From Ascidia mentula (lineage: Eukaryota > Chordata > Ascidiacea > Phlebobranchia > Ascidiidae): a stretch of 64,000 nt of DNA. Of this stretch, positions 1 through 14,436 are shown in pieces. Each line of letters starts with the position of its first letter. The first letter of the stretch is position 1. The stretch lies in contig OX387201.1 of the NCBI GenBank assembly GCA_947561715.1, positions 12,538,001-12,602,000 on the forward strand. The letters are read 5' to 3'. The position numbers and the translations under genes are program-made. The notes below the pieces were generated by a model, which was given only the letters and a program-made list of their open reading frames with translations, was not told the DNA's origin and did no database searches.

Positions 1-1100
1 GAACAGACGTGGGAGCAAGTACAATATTTACGATAGCGTTAATCTTGGTTTGAGCACAAGAGTACCTTTTTGCAGTGATGGAATCTGCAATATCTTAGCC
101 ATCAAAGTAGAGGTGCATGAAGTCACTGTATGAAACACCCTGGTGGCTTCGGCGGCTGCAACTTCGTCTCCTCCCAGCTAACAAGAAACGTATACACACG
201 TTTTCACAACGTTGCGAATAGTTTTGGTTTTGGTTGCAATGATTTTTTTGTATTTTTCATCGGATTTCATGTAAACGTGAATGATGTTGATTGTTAGCAC
301 AGAAAACACAATTATTTTTCATCCAAACGTTTCCTTAACGACGCCGCGTAACATTTTCGTATCAATAAATTTTTTCCCTACCTTTTGCGAACTCAAAACG
401 CGATGTGTTTTATAGGACCTGCGGTATTGGTAATGTTTTTGCCATCCAGTAGTTGTTTCTTAATCGACAACATTTTGTCAACGTTTTTACCCAAACGTGC
501 CCAAAATAACGTTAATGCGACGTGCTTGAAACGAGTTACATAAACGTGTTTTTTCCTACACGTTGGTAATTTTTTGTGGCCTAATAAGAGATTTTTTTTT
601 AAACATGTGTTGTGAAACACGCCTAAAGTACAGGTCGTAAAATTACATACCTTTATGCCATTGAGGTCTGGTGGGTAATGATATTTTTCAAAACAAATTA
701 TGATGGATTATAGGTGGTTATATTTTGAAGTGTTTAATAATAAGTGCAAATTTTTGAATGTGTTTATTTTTTTGGAAAAGAAAAACGATGCAAATAGGTA
801 TCAATTACATCACCTAAATGTTATTCGAATGCCAGAGCATAAAATTTTGTTGTTGCAGCGCCGCCTACAGGCTGGTCACAGAATGTCTTCTGCTGTCCCG
901 GATGTGTTTTTCTTCCCCCATTTAAAGCGTGCACGTGATGGATACAATTCTGGCATTACATGGTAGGAATTCGGTATAGTATGATACCATTTTAAAGTAA
1001 ATAACAGATAAAATGCAATAATATAAATCGGTACTGATTCGACCTTGTGCAGATTGTGTGACTGAAGCACTGAACCATGTTTTAAACTATTAATGATTAT
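1..1100. other. Non-coding stretch, nothing recognised
   Basis: No ORF here reads like a known protein, and no terminal repeats or tandem arrays were found. Short ORFs are low-complexity and lack splice-site support. The stretch ends at the target-site duplication of the adjacent hAT element. Confidence 0.6.
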
Positions 1101-1277
1101 ATTATGGCCAGGGGCGTATCAAGGAATTCAAAAAATGGGGGGGGGTCCAATATTTGTTCGGGAATTTTCCATTTTTGTTTTAACTGTAATATTTCGACAA
1201 AATATTGTACCTGAGACTGGAGGACGCAGTTCCTTATATCTGCAGTAATGCTCGAATAAAGTGCGGTTTACGTAAAC

Positions 1278-1380
1278 GCATCACGTTTCCAAACAAAACA
1301 AGTGCATCACATGAAGAACAGACTTGATATTTGTCATTCGCGTCACGTTCCAAACAAAACAAGTGCGTTAGATGAACGAC
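1278..1380. repeat. Two-unit subterminal direct repeat in the hAT element
   Basis: The segment containing CAAACAAAACAAGTGC occurs twice about 60 bp apart (near 1291 and 1351), each preceded by a CACGTT-type motif. Subterminal repeats of this kind often act as transposase-binding sites in hAT elements; that role is inferred here. Confidence 0.5.
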
Positions 1381-1716
1381 TTTTGCACTTGTTTCGGGGG
1401 AAAGGGCTCGACTTGATTTTGCCGAGGTCGCAGAAAGAATTTACTTATACAATATAAAGAGTCCAAAAATATTGTAACGCGGCTTTATATTCTGCGACAA
1501 GTAAAAACACAAAAGAAATAACAAACGAAACCAACATATCAAAAGAAATAACAAACAAAACAAAATATGGAGAAACAGGCGGCAACTATGCCGTTTGTTT
1601 GCAAACAATAGACAAGTGATTGTAGTATTTTTGGCGGCAACACAACACAGTACTGCACAGAACTGTATCAGTGACATCAGTGTATCTACAAGGTAGATTT
1701 GCAAACGACAAATAAC

Positions 1717-4251
<2,535 letters not shown>

Positions 4252-4591
4252 CCGCTGACCCTCATCTTACCTGTTATTTATACGCCCTGACTGTTTCTGT
4301 CGAAGTTGACCGCTGTCCCTCATTGTACCTGTTACATTTTTATTGCAACAAAACTGGTTTCATAACCAAAACGTGGCCAGTGGAAAATCAAAAAAGTTAT
4401 GTGCCCTAATTACCAAACAATGCAATGTGTTTCAAAACAATGACGCTTGTGCGTCAAAGCACCTGTCGTGCTACGTAAAAGATTTCGTTTGTTTTCGCAA
4501 GAAAAAATGTTTTGATATCGTAGAGAACCTTTAATTAGATACCTAAATTAATAAAGGTATTTGACAAAAGGATACGCCCTTGATTTATGGC

Positions 4592-5460
4592 TCTTCTACA
4601 ACAAATTGGTTCATTTTGCCATTGATTAATTTATTTGATTATAAGTAAGGCTCACTTAAAGTAACTGTTTAGATATATCAAGAGTGTTTTTTGTGCTATC
4701 AATTTTCTTGTTTGTGTAATGTTTAGGCCGTGACGTAATGAGAGTGACTTGCAGTTTTGTACCGCCCAGATAAATACCACAGTTCTGGAACGACACAGGA
4801 GATCGCTCGTAACATGTAATTATGTATCGCGGTTCTCACGCAAGCCGCATAACTGGTTAATATGAATTGTCTATAAATCTCTGGTTTCTGTGGCCCGAAT
4901 TCATTCCACATCGTGGAATCGCCTACTCTGCGCTGGGCTTTGGCCTAGTGTAGTTTCACCATTCTGTTCTACATTTTGGTTCGCCTTTAGCGTAGAATCG
5001 CTGTCTGTATATTCTACTATGGGGCTCAGTTGTATTCTACACATATATCTTTCGTCTTTGGTGAATAAAACAAACTAACACAAGTTTGGTTAGTTACGAA
5101 GAGGAGTTAGGAGTCAGGGAAACGCATATCGCAGTTGAACACGCAATTCAAACATCAAACAACACTCATTTCTACATTTGTATCTTTTGTTTGCTCATTT
5201 TAAATGTAGTATAGGCTACATTAAATGAATAATGAAACACAAGTTTAATAATTTTTGTGTGTGTAGTATGTTTGTTTCAGTTATTAATTAACGTTTCTGA
5301 ATTGTAATATCATAGCAGTAATGCTTTAAACTCTGACTTGATTGTGAACTATTTGTCGCAGAGCTGCTTTTTAGTTGAAACATGAAAGTCTTTTGCAAAT
5401 TTTCTTTATGAGGAATGTGTAGAAGTGGTACACAAAGGATTACACTAAAAGCAGAAAACG
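4592..5460. other. Non-coding stretch
   Basis: No protein-like ORF, tandem array or terminal repeat was recognised between the hAT element and the minisatellite block. Confidence 0.5.
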
Positions 5461-5462
5461 GA

Positions 5463-6987
5463 AAAGCGGGAAAAGCAGGAAATCAACACTAAAAGCAGGA
5501 AAAACAGGAATAGCGGGAAAAGGGAAATTTTGTGCATTTCTAAAAAAGGGAAATGCAGAATTAAAAAAAAAACGGGAAAAGCGTGAAATTTTCCAACCTG
5601 TCTAAATATTGAGATGTCGTGTTTTATGCCGTTATAACTTGTCCAAATCATGCCAAGGCGATCTTTATTGCACTTTTCATCGTTTTTGTCAAAATACAGA
5701 AAAACAGGAAAGACGGGAAATGTTTCTTTGTTTGTGTATTATGCCATTTTAACTTGTACAAATCATGCCAAGGCGATGTTTATTGCACTTTTCATCGATT
5801 TTGTCGAAAACAGGAAAGACGGGAAATGTTTCTTTGTTTGTGTATTGTGTCGTTATAACTTGTACAAATCATGCCAAGGCGATGTTTATTGCACTTTTCA
5901 TCGATTTTGTCGAAAACAGGAAAGACGGGAAATGTTTCTTTGTTTGTGAATTGTGTCGTTATTACTTGTACAAATCATGCCAAGGCGACCTTTATTGCAC
6001 TTTTCATCGTTTTTGTCGAAAACAGGAAAGACGGGAAATGTTTCTTTGTTTGTGTATTGTGTCGTTATTACTTGTACAAATCATGCCAAGGCGACCTTTA
6101 TTGCGCTTTTCATCGTTTTTGTCAAAATACAGAAAAACAGGAAAGACGGGAAATGTTTCTATGTTTGTGTATTATGCCATTTTAACTTGTACAAATCATG
6201 CCAAGGCGATGTTTATTGCACTTTTCATCGATTTTGTCGAAAACAGGAAAGACGGGAAATGTTTCTTTGTTTGTGTATTGTGTCGTTATTACTTGTACAA
6301 ATCATGCCAAGGCGACCTTTATTGCGCTTTTCATCGTTTTTGTCGAATTACCGAAAACAGGAAAGACGGGAAATGTTTCTTTGTCTGTGTATTGTGTCGT
6401 TATTACTTGTACAAATCATGCCAAGGCGACCTTTATTGCACTTTTCATCGTTTTTGTCGAAAACAGGAAAGACGGTAAATGTTTCTATGTTTGTGTATTA
6501 TGCCATTTTAACTTGTACAAATCATGCCAAGGCGATGTTTATTCACTTTTCATCGATTTTGTCGAAAACAGGAAAGACGGGAAATGTTTCTTTGTTTGTG
6601 TATTTTGTCGTTATTACTTGTACAAATCATGCCAAGGCGACCTTTATTGCACTTTTCATCGTTTTTGTCGAATTACCGAAAACAGGAAAGACGGGAAATG
6701 TTTCTTTGTCTGTGTATTGTGTCGTTATTACTTGTACAAATCATGCCAAGGCGACCTTTATTGCACTTTTCATCGTTTTTGTCGAAAACAGGAAAGACGG
6801 TAAATGTTTCTATGTTTGTGTATTATGCCATTTTGACTTGTACAAATCATGCTGAGGCGACCTTTATTGCGCTTTTCATCGTTTTTGTCGAAATACAGAA
6901 AGACGTGAAATGTTTCTTTGTTTGTGTTTTAAACTTTTTCGTGCGTTTCCCTTACGGGCCACTGTAATATCCTGCTTTTCCCGCTTA
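5463..6987. repeat. Inverted-repeat-bounded block carrying a minisatellite
   Basis: The left side holds GCGGGAAAAGCAGGA (about 5466-5480) and the right side its reverse complement TCCTGCTTTTCCCGC (about 6970-6984). Between them lie simple GGGAAAAG-rich sequence and the minisatellite. The arrangement suggests a non-autonomous transposon that amplified an internal repeat. No transposase or clear target duplication was seen, so the class is unknown. Confidence 0.55.
5640..6930. repeat. Minisatellite, about 12 units of 105-106 or 114-116 bp
   Basis: The landmark AAATCATGCC (AAATCATGCT in the last unit) recurs near 5645, 5760, 5866, 5972, 6078, 6193, 6299, 6413, 6519, 6623, 6738 and 6843. Two unit lengths alternate, differing by a short insert (tacagaa or ttaccga) before AACAGGAAAGACGG. 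Unit lengths are mostly 1 modulo 3, so each reading frame cycles through all three translations, giving several long overlapping ORFs on the plus strand. These ORFs are a by-product of the repeat and I do not call them genes. Confidence 0.9.
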
Positions 6988-7017
6988 CTCCGACGCTTTT
7001 CTTGCATGCACTCATTG

Positions 7018-7060
7018 TAGTACTGATGATGAACGCAGTTAGTGTTCGAAACGTTTACTA
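7018..7060 (+). ncRNA. Hammerhead-ribozyme-like motif (A)
   Basis: TAGTA (7018-7022) is followed by the core CTGATGA (7023-7029), an extra T, a GAAC/GTTC stem II (7031-7034 with 7044-7047), GAA (7048-7050), a minimal stem III ACGT, a T in the cleavage position (7055), and TACTA (7056-7060) complementary to TAGTA. This matches the layout of small hammerheads with very short stem III known from Penelope-like retroelements. The unpaired T between core and stem II departs from the consensus. Activity is untested. Confidence 0.5.
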
Positions 7061-7183
7061 ATGTATAACAGCATTTTAGCTTTGGCTTTCATTTCCAAAG
7101 ATTTGTTTGTTATTTCATAATTACTAAATCTTTAATAGACTGAGTGAAACAAATGTGCCGCTTTTCGAAAGGTGGTTCGTAAT

Positions 7184-7753
7184 TGTAACGTGCTTTTTCT
7201 GAGGATCGGCGGCGCTACACGCTACACATCAGTTTTTTGGCCTTTAGCCCAAACGCGTCCCATCCAATCTTCTAGGTAGCCGAGCCCGCGAAACACAACA
7301 GACACTTGTATTCGATACAGGAACGACCGGCACAACAACGCGCCAGAAATGGAACGGTTTCTAGTTAAAGAAACACAATTGTACATTCAATATATAGACA
7401 AATTCACACTATGGCAAATTCAATCGCACTTACCGAACTGTTTTGTGACCGATCTTATTCCGTAAATTATCAGTAGTGACAACACATCTTTCAGTTGCAT
7501 TAGTAATCCAGTAAACTTTTCAATTGTTGCAAAGCAGTCAACAAACTATTTCGCGTTTTGCAACTAAAACCTTATTCAAATAGAATCAGTATTATTATAT
7601 GTACCACAATAACTGGCAACACAACTAGCAATGAAAAACATAATCATGCGGTCTGCACGCGCACGTCTACTGCGCAGCCTTTGTCACAAAATAACGAGAG
7701 TTGTGCCAAACATAACGTGAAAGAATTAACGAAATTGGGTTTGGGAATCTACA
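7184..7753 (-). repeat. BEL 3' LTR (copy 1)
   Basis: 570 bp, TG...CA ends. It closely matches the repeat at 12839-13417 apart from scattered substitutions and small indels, for example an extra GAAAACATA-type insert in the other copy near 13370. The two LTRs have therefore been accumulating changes since insertion. Confidence 0.93.
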
Positions 7754-7763
7754 TCCTCCCCCC
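7754..7763 (-). promoter_or_regulatory. BEL polypurine tract
   Basis: On the minus strand GGGGGGAGGA lies directly before the 3' LTR start. This is the expected primer site for plus-strand DNA synthesis. The second BEL copy has the same tract beside its LTR. Confidence 0.8.
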
Positions 7764-7804
7764 GAAAATTGGGCATTGTACCAATTTTACATCGACACAA
7801 AGAT

Positions 7805-8452
7805 TCACAACTCAGTCTCATTCTCCTGCACGGGGATCACCACGCAGAGCTTAGTGATGGGTCTCCTGAGGAAACCGCCGGCCGTCTTCACTGCAACGCT
7901 CCTCACCACCTGGTGTTTATCATGGAATAGTTCGGTGACTTTTCCAAGAGGCCATCGACATCGTGGAGCAGAATCATCGACGAGTAGCACAACATCACCT
8001 TTGGAAAAATTACTTCTCCTGGTGTGCCATTTTTGTCTGGAGATGATTGTCCGGGGGTACTCCATCAGCCATTGTTGCCAAAACTCATCAGCAACATGCT
8101 GAACCAGGCGGTATCGGCGTCTGGCGTAGCAATCGCTCGGGTAGGTCATCGTCGGCGGCAATCCCACCGATGGGTTAATTCTTAATAGGTGGTTTGGCGT
8201 CAAGGGCATGTCTTCACCAACTTCCAGGGAAACTTCAGTTAGAGGTCGTGAATTTATGATGTTCTCCACCTCCAACAGCAACGTGTGTAGGGCGTCATCG
8301 TCTAGTTTTCCCTCAGGATAAATCGCCATCATAATTCTTCGGACGGTTCTGATCATCCGTTCCCACACTCCACCCATGTGGCTTGCTCCTGGTGGGTTGA
8401 AGGACCACTTCACCTTCCGCTGGCGCAAGTAGTCGCAAAATTTTGGTTCCAT
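7805..8452 (-). pseudogene. BEL integrase C-terminal part
   Basis: About 215 codons with the integrase segment PPGASHMGGVWERMIR, then the downstream DUF5641-like region (LPPTMTYPSD, WHTRRSNFSKGDVVLL, RWPLGKV) up to the polypurine tract. A frameshift near 8440 separates it from the rest of the integrase. The second copy (20.06-22.55 kb) reads through the equivalent point, which confirms that this is damage. Integrase would insert the DNA copy into chromosomes. Confidence 0.88.
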
Positions 8453-10521
8453 TTTTCCACGTCTTCCTTCATAACGCGGTTAGCACCGACGAAATTGGTT
8501 CCGTTATCCGAGTAAATGTGTGATATTGGACCACGTCGTGCAAGAAATCGCCTCAAGACATTCAAAAAAGCGTCTGTAGTTAGGTCGGCAGCAACTTCTA
8601 AATGAACAGCACGTGTCGTCATACACGTAAACAGACATCCGTACCTTTTTATTTCGCATCTGCGTTGTCTGAACAGCAAAGGTCCAAAATAGTCCACACC
8701 GACGTGTGAAAATGGTGGTTCGACAACCTGCAATCTGGACGGAGGCAGGTCAGCCATCACCTGCTGGCCTGGCTTGGCATTTCTTCGTCGGCAAAAGAAG
8801 CAATGGCGTATAACCCGACGAACATTCGCTCGGGCGTTCACTATCCAGTAATCAAGTTCCTCCTTCACTGTTCGTGACATTTTTACTGCATCCAAAGCAG
8901 CGACCAGTTCCAGTCGTGGTATGGTTTGCCTTCCTGAACCGGAAAGCAGTGATTTGCCCATCACCAGAGAGCACGTAACGTTCGAGCGGCCATCCACTGA
9001 CCTCAGGTAACAAGCACAACCTCGTGCTTCTGACGAAGCGTCAGCAAAAACATGTAACTGTACTTTGGACGCATTGGTGGTCATTCGATAAAAACGAGGT
9101 ATTCTTACCTCACAAAGGTCACAGAGGCTTTCTCGCCATTTTCGCCACCTGGCTTGATCCGTGGTCGGCACGACATCGTCCCTGTAGATCAATCTGGCTT
9201 CTATGACCACGGGTGCAACGAGTCCAAGGGGGTCAAACAGGGAGTTTGTCACGGAGAGCATTCCACGTAGCGTAATCGGTTTGTCCGGCAGGACGATATT
9301 AAATCCAAACTCGTCCTCCGGCAGACGCCAGCTGATTCCCAGAACACGTTCCTGTACCTCTCCGCCAAGCGGAATGTTCTGGATTAATTTGGACCTTTCT
9401 CCGTTAGGAACAGAGGTCATCACAGCATCACTCGATGACAACCATTTTGCCAGCCTGAAACCTCCCATGGACAGTAGACTTCTCAAATTTTCCACCATTT
9501 TAATGCCCATTGTTTCTGTGGGGATTGATAATAAACAATCGTCCACATAAAAGTTTTTTCTCACCACCTCGGCAACACGAGGATCAAAAAACTTCCCAAA
9601 TTCACGTGCGGTTTCACGTAGGCAGAATGTGGCGCAGCTTGGGGACGACTTCGCGCCAAATAAATGAACAGTCATTCGGTGAGGCACAGGATCCTTCAGT
9701 GTGTCGCCTCCTGGCCACCACAAGAATCTGAGGGCGTCACGATCCTGCTGCGTGACGCGTACTTGATGGAACATGGCTTCTATGTCCGCAACCAAAGCCA
9801 CCGCTTCTTTGCGGAATCTCAGAAGCACTCCAACTAGCGAGTTCATTAAGTCTGGTCCTTTCATCAAGTGATCGTTGATAGAGTTACCGTCGCACTTTGC
9901 GGCACAGTCAAAAACGATTCGAAGCTTATCCGGCTTCTTTGGGTTTACCACGGGGTGTTGAGTAAGGTACCACTTCCGACCATCAGTACTAATTTCTTCT
10001 TCTGGTACCCGTTCGGCATAACCCTTTTCCAAAAGGATTTGCATCTGCTAAACATACTTTTGACTTAAACTTGCATCACGTGACAAACGCTTCCTAAGAC
10101 CAGACAGTCGTTTCTGTGCCAATTTCAAAGTATTGGGAAGAACATCTGCCGAATTTCGCCACAACAGCGGTAACTGGTAATGTCCATCTTTGTGTTCCAC
10201 TTGCTTGGCCATGATGTCATATGCAATGACGTCTTCTGCCGAAAACTTCAATCCAAACTCCATTGCTTCCCTGTTGCTCCGGAGCCACTGGAGGAAGGAT
10301 TCGGCATCCCCCAAATCACCACTTCGCATGGGGTAAGTTTCACCATCATCGGTCACGATGACGTCATCGATGTTATTAAAGGAATTAAAACGTTCAATTC
10401 CTTGCAACAGAAAACTACAGCCCCAGGAGGTTTTCTGTGGAGCATAACCTCTTAGCAACCAACCTAGAGGCGTTTTGACAGCGTCCGGGTACTCCGGATC
10501 AGGAGAGAACCGACTCTCCAA
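8410..10521 (-). pseudogene. BEL reverse transcriptase/RNase H/integrase, with stop and deletion
   Basis: Contains PDAVKTPLGWLLRG after the protease, then the reverse transcriptase (NPKKPDKLRIVFDCAAK, ALVADIEAMFHQV, catalytic FYVDD), the start of RNase H (FADASSEARG, IPRLELVAALDAVKMS), and then an abrupt join to the integrase zinc region (YWIVNARANVRR, CFFCRRR) and catalytic core (FGPLL, HIYSDNGTNFVGAN). A TAG at 10048-10050 stands where copy 2 has CAG, a C-to-T change. The rest of RNase H and the integrase HH motif are missing, deleted near 8865. In an intact element this part copies RNA to DNA and integrates it. Confidence 0.9.
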
Positions 10522-10536
10522 ACATCGATGAACTAA

Positions 10537-11832
10537 TTAGTTGTCTGTACCAATAAGTAATGTGACAGACCCACCTTTGATTTGCGGTAAATGTACTCCC
10601 TTCAGATGCTTGGGACGAACAGGTGTTCCAAACTTTGGGACATGCTCAGGCGGAACAGGGATTTCGTCAAGTAACGTCACTTCCGGTAAATTGAACTCCT
10701 CTCCTCCCATCAAGGGCAGTACTGACATGGAGATTTTCATGTTGTTCAGCTCCTTTGCACCATTTATCGACCCGAGCTGCATACGAACTGGTTCGCCTTC
10801 TACCTCAACATCCAACATGTCGATCAGCCGTTTCTCACAGAAGGTTTTGTCCGAACCAGTGTCCAGCAGAGCATATGTTGCAATTTCCTTGTCCCCAACG
10901 CGGACTCGAACAGGAACAATGTCTAACCAAGCGGACAATGAGTTGCTACCATGACAGCCCACGGTATTCAAGCAACTACCCTGCGTCAAAGAAGCCGAGT
11001 CATTTCCATTTTTGTCCTCCGAAGATGCGTCCGTCGGTCGGGGTCTCGCCGGATTGTGCAGTGGCGCATGATGGTATGCACTTCCACAACCTTCCTCGTG
11101 GCAAACCGTCTTACTGCTACAATCGACAACCATGTGTCCCACTTCAAGACACCGGAAACACAAACCTTTCGCTCGCACAAATTGTCGTCGCTCACGATGC
11201 GATTTTCGTTTAAACGCATAGCAGACGACGAGGTCATGCGGCTTTGCACAACAAGGACACGGTTTCTTTCGTTGTGTAGACTGTTGTTCGTTCTGCACCG
11301 ATTTCTGTGCACCAGTAGAAGAAATGGCGTTGTATGACGTCGCCTTTTGTCGTTTGATACCTTGATTCTTTTCGGGGCCTGAAGGAAAGAGACCTTTCCC
11401 ATATATAGAGTTGGCTTTCTCACTCTGCTTTACAACGAAATTCGCAAAATCCACGAAACGCGCGACTCTACCCGTTTCCCTTTGCAATGCAACAGATGCA
11501 GAAACCCATTTATATTGCATCTCCACAGGTAGCTTGCTGGCAATAGCAACAATAAAACCGACGGAATCAACAGTAGACATACCAGTGATTTCCTCCAATG
11601 ATACGCAGCATCTCTTAAGGAGGACGGCCAACTTTTCCAAACCGTCAGGGTCGTTTCGTCCAATCTTTGGACTTTCTTGCAACTTCCTTTCGCAGCAACG
11701 AGCGATGATATGTGGTTGACCATAGCGTTCGTACAATTCTTTCCAAGCAAGTTCGTAGCTGACTGCAGGGTTTGAGGATGACGTAGGGTGTCTCAGCTTT
11801 TCATTGACACTCGGCGTGCAATGTTGCAGCAA
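10537..11832 (-). pseudogene. BEL gag C-terminal part and aspartic protease
   Basis: About 431 codons. Features in order: a DUF1759-like gag segment (SYELAWKELYERYGQPH, LPVEMQYKWV), a basic linker, paired cysteine knuckles (CPCC near residue 193 and LCFRCLEVGHMVVDC near 223), and a retropepsin segment with YALLDTGSDKTFC. It ends at an in-frame TAA (10537-10539) just after LIGTDN; the same frame resumes at once, so this is a nonsense change inside the polyprotein. Gag packages the RNA; the protease cuts the polyprotein. Confidence 0.88.
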
Positions 11833-11843
11833 GTATGTAAGTC

Positions 11844-12791
11844 TTAACAGTCCAATCTGCTAACAATATGAATTTTGTATCGATTTGCAAATGACCAATA
11901 GTCCATAGGGTCGCCATCAAACTTTGTTATTTGTGGTTTTGGCAGAAAACGTTCACCAACCTCCGTATAATGAGGTCTAAACTGTGTCGTAGAGGTATGT
12001 CCGTCATGTGGCGAGTAAATGTTATCACGTGGTACCTTTTGGCGACTAGGACGTTCGAATTCCTTGAGCTTTATTTCATTTGGTTTAGGATCTTCGATCA
12101 ATAATTCTTCAGGATTCTTGGGACACACTGTGTCTTTTCGGGGTTCGTATTTTAACGAACAAACACTCCCAACTTCGTCCCATGCGATCAGTTCGGCTTC
12201 TGCTAATTCTAACTTCCGTTGAGATTCGCGATCAGCGATTTCAGCTTCCAATTTTCGTTTAGCTAGTTCTCGTTCAGCTTCCAATTTTCTTTCTTCTAGT
12301 TCTCGTTTAGCTTCCAATTTTCTTTTTTCATCTTGCTTGCGTGCTAATCGAGCAAGGTTTAGCTTCACACGACTTTCCTTTAACTTAATACTGTATGTCG
12401 AGCTCCAAGAAGATCTTACGCTCCCAGTGTGAATAGTGGATTTACATCGTTTCGACGTTCTACTTGCGGGCAGTGAACGACTTCCAGCTTCCGAGACAGG
12501 CAAAGGCGTTACAATGTCTCGCAGCCACTGCCTGACGCGAATGTCGAACTCGTTCTTGCCTCGAACACAATCCCTTTTTCGAGACACACTTCCCGGCATC
12601 GTGGCCTCATCAGACATATCTTCACACAGGTTCATAACCTCGGTGTAGCTTGCTTCTACGGCAAGCAACGCTTCTTGAAGTTTTTCCTTTTCGCGGTTGA
12701 GCATCACCCACTCAGCATCGAGGTAATCATCTTGTAACTGTTTTAATGCACAGCCAAGCCGTTTTCTCTTCTTCTTTGTCAGGACAGGCAT
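11844..12791 (-). pseudogene. BEL gag N-terminal part
   Basis: 315 codons from ATG. The start is basic (MPVLTKKKRKR), the middle is a strongly charged coiled-coil-like stretch of repeated K-L-E-A-E-R-E-L-type heptads (about residues 150-200), and the end is the FDGDPMDYWSFANRYK segment typical of the start of DUF1759 in BEL gag. A 1-nt frameshift near 11845 cuts it off from the next part. The start lies about 50 nt inside the 5' LTR. Confidence 0.82.
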
Positions 12792-12838
12792 GTTGTGACG
12801 TCACAAACGGTTGTAACAATGACAGTTCGAAACTTGTA

Positions 12839-13417
12839 TGTAACGTGCTTTTTCTGCGGATCGGCGGCGCTACACGCTACACATCAGTTTTTTGGCCTTT
12901 AGCCCAAACGCGTCCCATCCAATCTTCTAGGTAGCCGAGCCCGCGAAACACAACAGACACTTGTATTCGATACAGGAAGGACCGGCACAACAACGCGCCA
13001 GAAATGGAACGGTTTCTAGTTAAAGAAACACAATTGTACATTCAATATATAGACAAATTCACACTATGGCAAATTCAATCGCACTTACCGAACTGTTTTG
13101 CGACCGATCTTATTCCGTAAATTATCAGTAGTGACAACACATCTTTCAGTTGCATTAGTAATCCAGTAAACTTTTCAATTGTTGCAAAGCAGTCAACAAA
13201 CTATTTCGCGTTTTGCAACTAAAACCTTATTCAAATAGAATCATTATTATTATATGTACCACAATACCTGGCAACACAACTAGCAATGAAAAACATAACC
13301 ATGCGGTCTGCGCGCGCACGTCTACTGCGCAGCCTTTGTCACATAATAACGAGAGTTGTGCCAAACATAGAAAACATAACGTGAAAGAATTAACGAAATT
13401 GGGTTTGGGAATCTACA
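12839..13417 (-). repeat. BEL 5' LTR (copy 1)
   Basis: 579 bp, TG...CA ends, paired with 7184-7753. It lies upstream of gag in the minus orientation and so should carry the promoter. The primer-binding site next to it is not obvious; the adjacent minus-strand sequence contains TTTCGAACTGTCA but I could not match a tRNA end. Confidence 0.9.
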
Positions 13418-14436
13418 ATAATTAAAGTGTTTAAAACTTATGATTCAGTGTAAAAAACAAATGACACGAAACGGAATTTGCGTCGTTTGCCTGCGTTTAG
13501 GGCGATACGACCGACGAAATGTTTTTTGCGTGTTTCTGAGACCTGGAAATGTCACCCTTAATATTTTACAAAACGTTAAAAACGCCTATAGAGGTAAGTA
13601 CCAGTCATAAGCAATTTGTAATTAAATTTAAAAAAAAAAAATTAAAATCATCAGTTATTTGATAAGTAGCATGTTTATTTAAACTAATGTAAACTACATT
13701 GTACTTAAGAAAGCTGTCTAGCTCACAAACCACAAACAACAATTCGAAACATTGAGCTGGAAGTACAAGAGTTTTTGAAACACTACAAGGTTGGGGGATC
13801 AAAATACCATGCATGCACCTTTTGTATTATATTAAGGCAATCCTGTCTTGGTACAGTCACTTTGATAATAATTTGAAAAGGAACCCCGCATGGAATCCTT
13901 CATATTTATTTATGTAACCCTAGGGGTTCCGCAGAAGTTACTTGGCCTTTTGGTTATCACTTAGGCAGCCTATGCTTGCCCATGTCGTAACCCAAAAGGC
14001 CACCATGTGTAAAGAATTGCCCCTGCATTTTTTTTTAGGTAAGTCGTCCAAATGAACGATGTGTGACTGTACATAAAGGCATGTAGGCTATACTTCCCGC
14101 TTTGCTGAAATTGTTTTTTTATTTGTAGAAGAAGAGTACCACTAGCAGCAGCAACAGCTCATTCGATACGGTTCCTTTACTATCATCCGATTCCGATTAA
14201 TGCAAACAAAACAAATGAAGGATTTAACATACGGCCTTGTGTTGAGTTTGTACGTTGTAATAACGTCATGAGAATGGTGACAATAGCGTTTTGTTTACGT
14301 TATGTAAACACGTGGAGACGACGAATGAATGCGTGGTTGTGCTAACGTTTCAATGTTACGTTAAAACAAAACGTTTGCAAAACATTTGGAAATTACGTAA
14401 TAAATAACGTTTTAACAACGTTGATGGTAGTCTGCA
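13418..14436. other. Non-coding stretch with small inverted repeats
   Basis: No protein-like ORF. Two small inverted repeats are visible: GGAACCCC with GGGGTTCC (about 13880-13930), and GGCCTTTTGGTTA with TAACCCAAAAGGCC (about 13947-13998). Their role is unknown. Confidence 0.5.

Larger units (their letters stand above)
7184..13417 (-). mobile_element. BEL/Pao LTR retrotransposon, degraded
   Basis: Two related terminal repeats (7184-7753 and 12839-13417) both run from TGTAACGTGC to ATCTACA. Flanking 5-mers are gtaat (7179-7183) and ataat (13418-13422), an approximate target duplication. On the minus strand the order is 5' LTR, gag, aspartic protease, reverse transcriptase, partial RNase H, integrase, polypurine tract, 3' LTR, which is the BEL/Pao order. 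The polyprotein has two in-frame stops, at least two frameshifts and an internal deletion joining RNase H to integrase near 8865. It cannot move by itself. Confidence 0.93.

Noticed and set aside
5765-6967. Long overlapping ORFs (up to 300 codons) with repeated MPRRCLLHF-type peptides
   Set aside because: They are produced by the minisatellite whose unit length is about 1 modulo 3; all three frames read the same unit, so there is no sign of selection for one protein.
10541-11719. Plus-strand ORFs over the BEL element
   Set aside because: They are shadows of the minus-strand gag/protease frame and match no protein.
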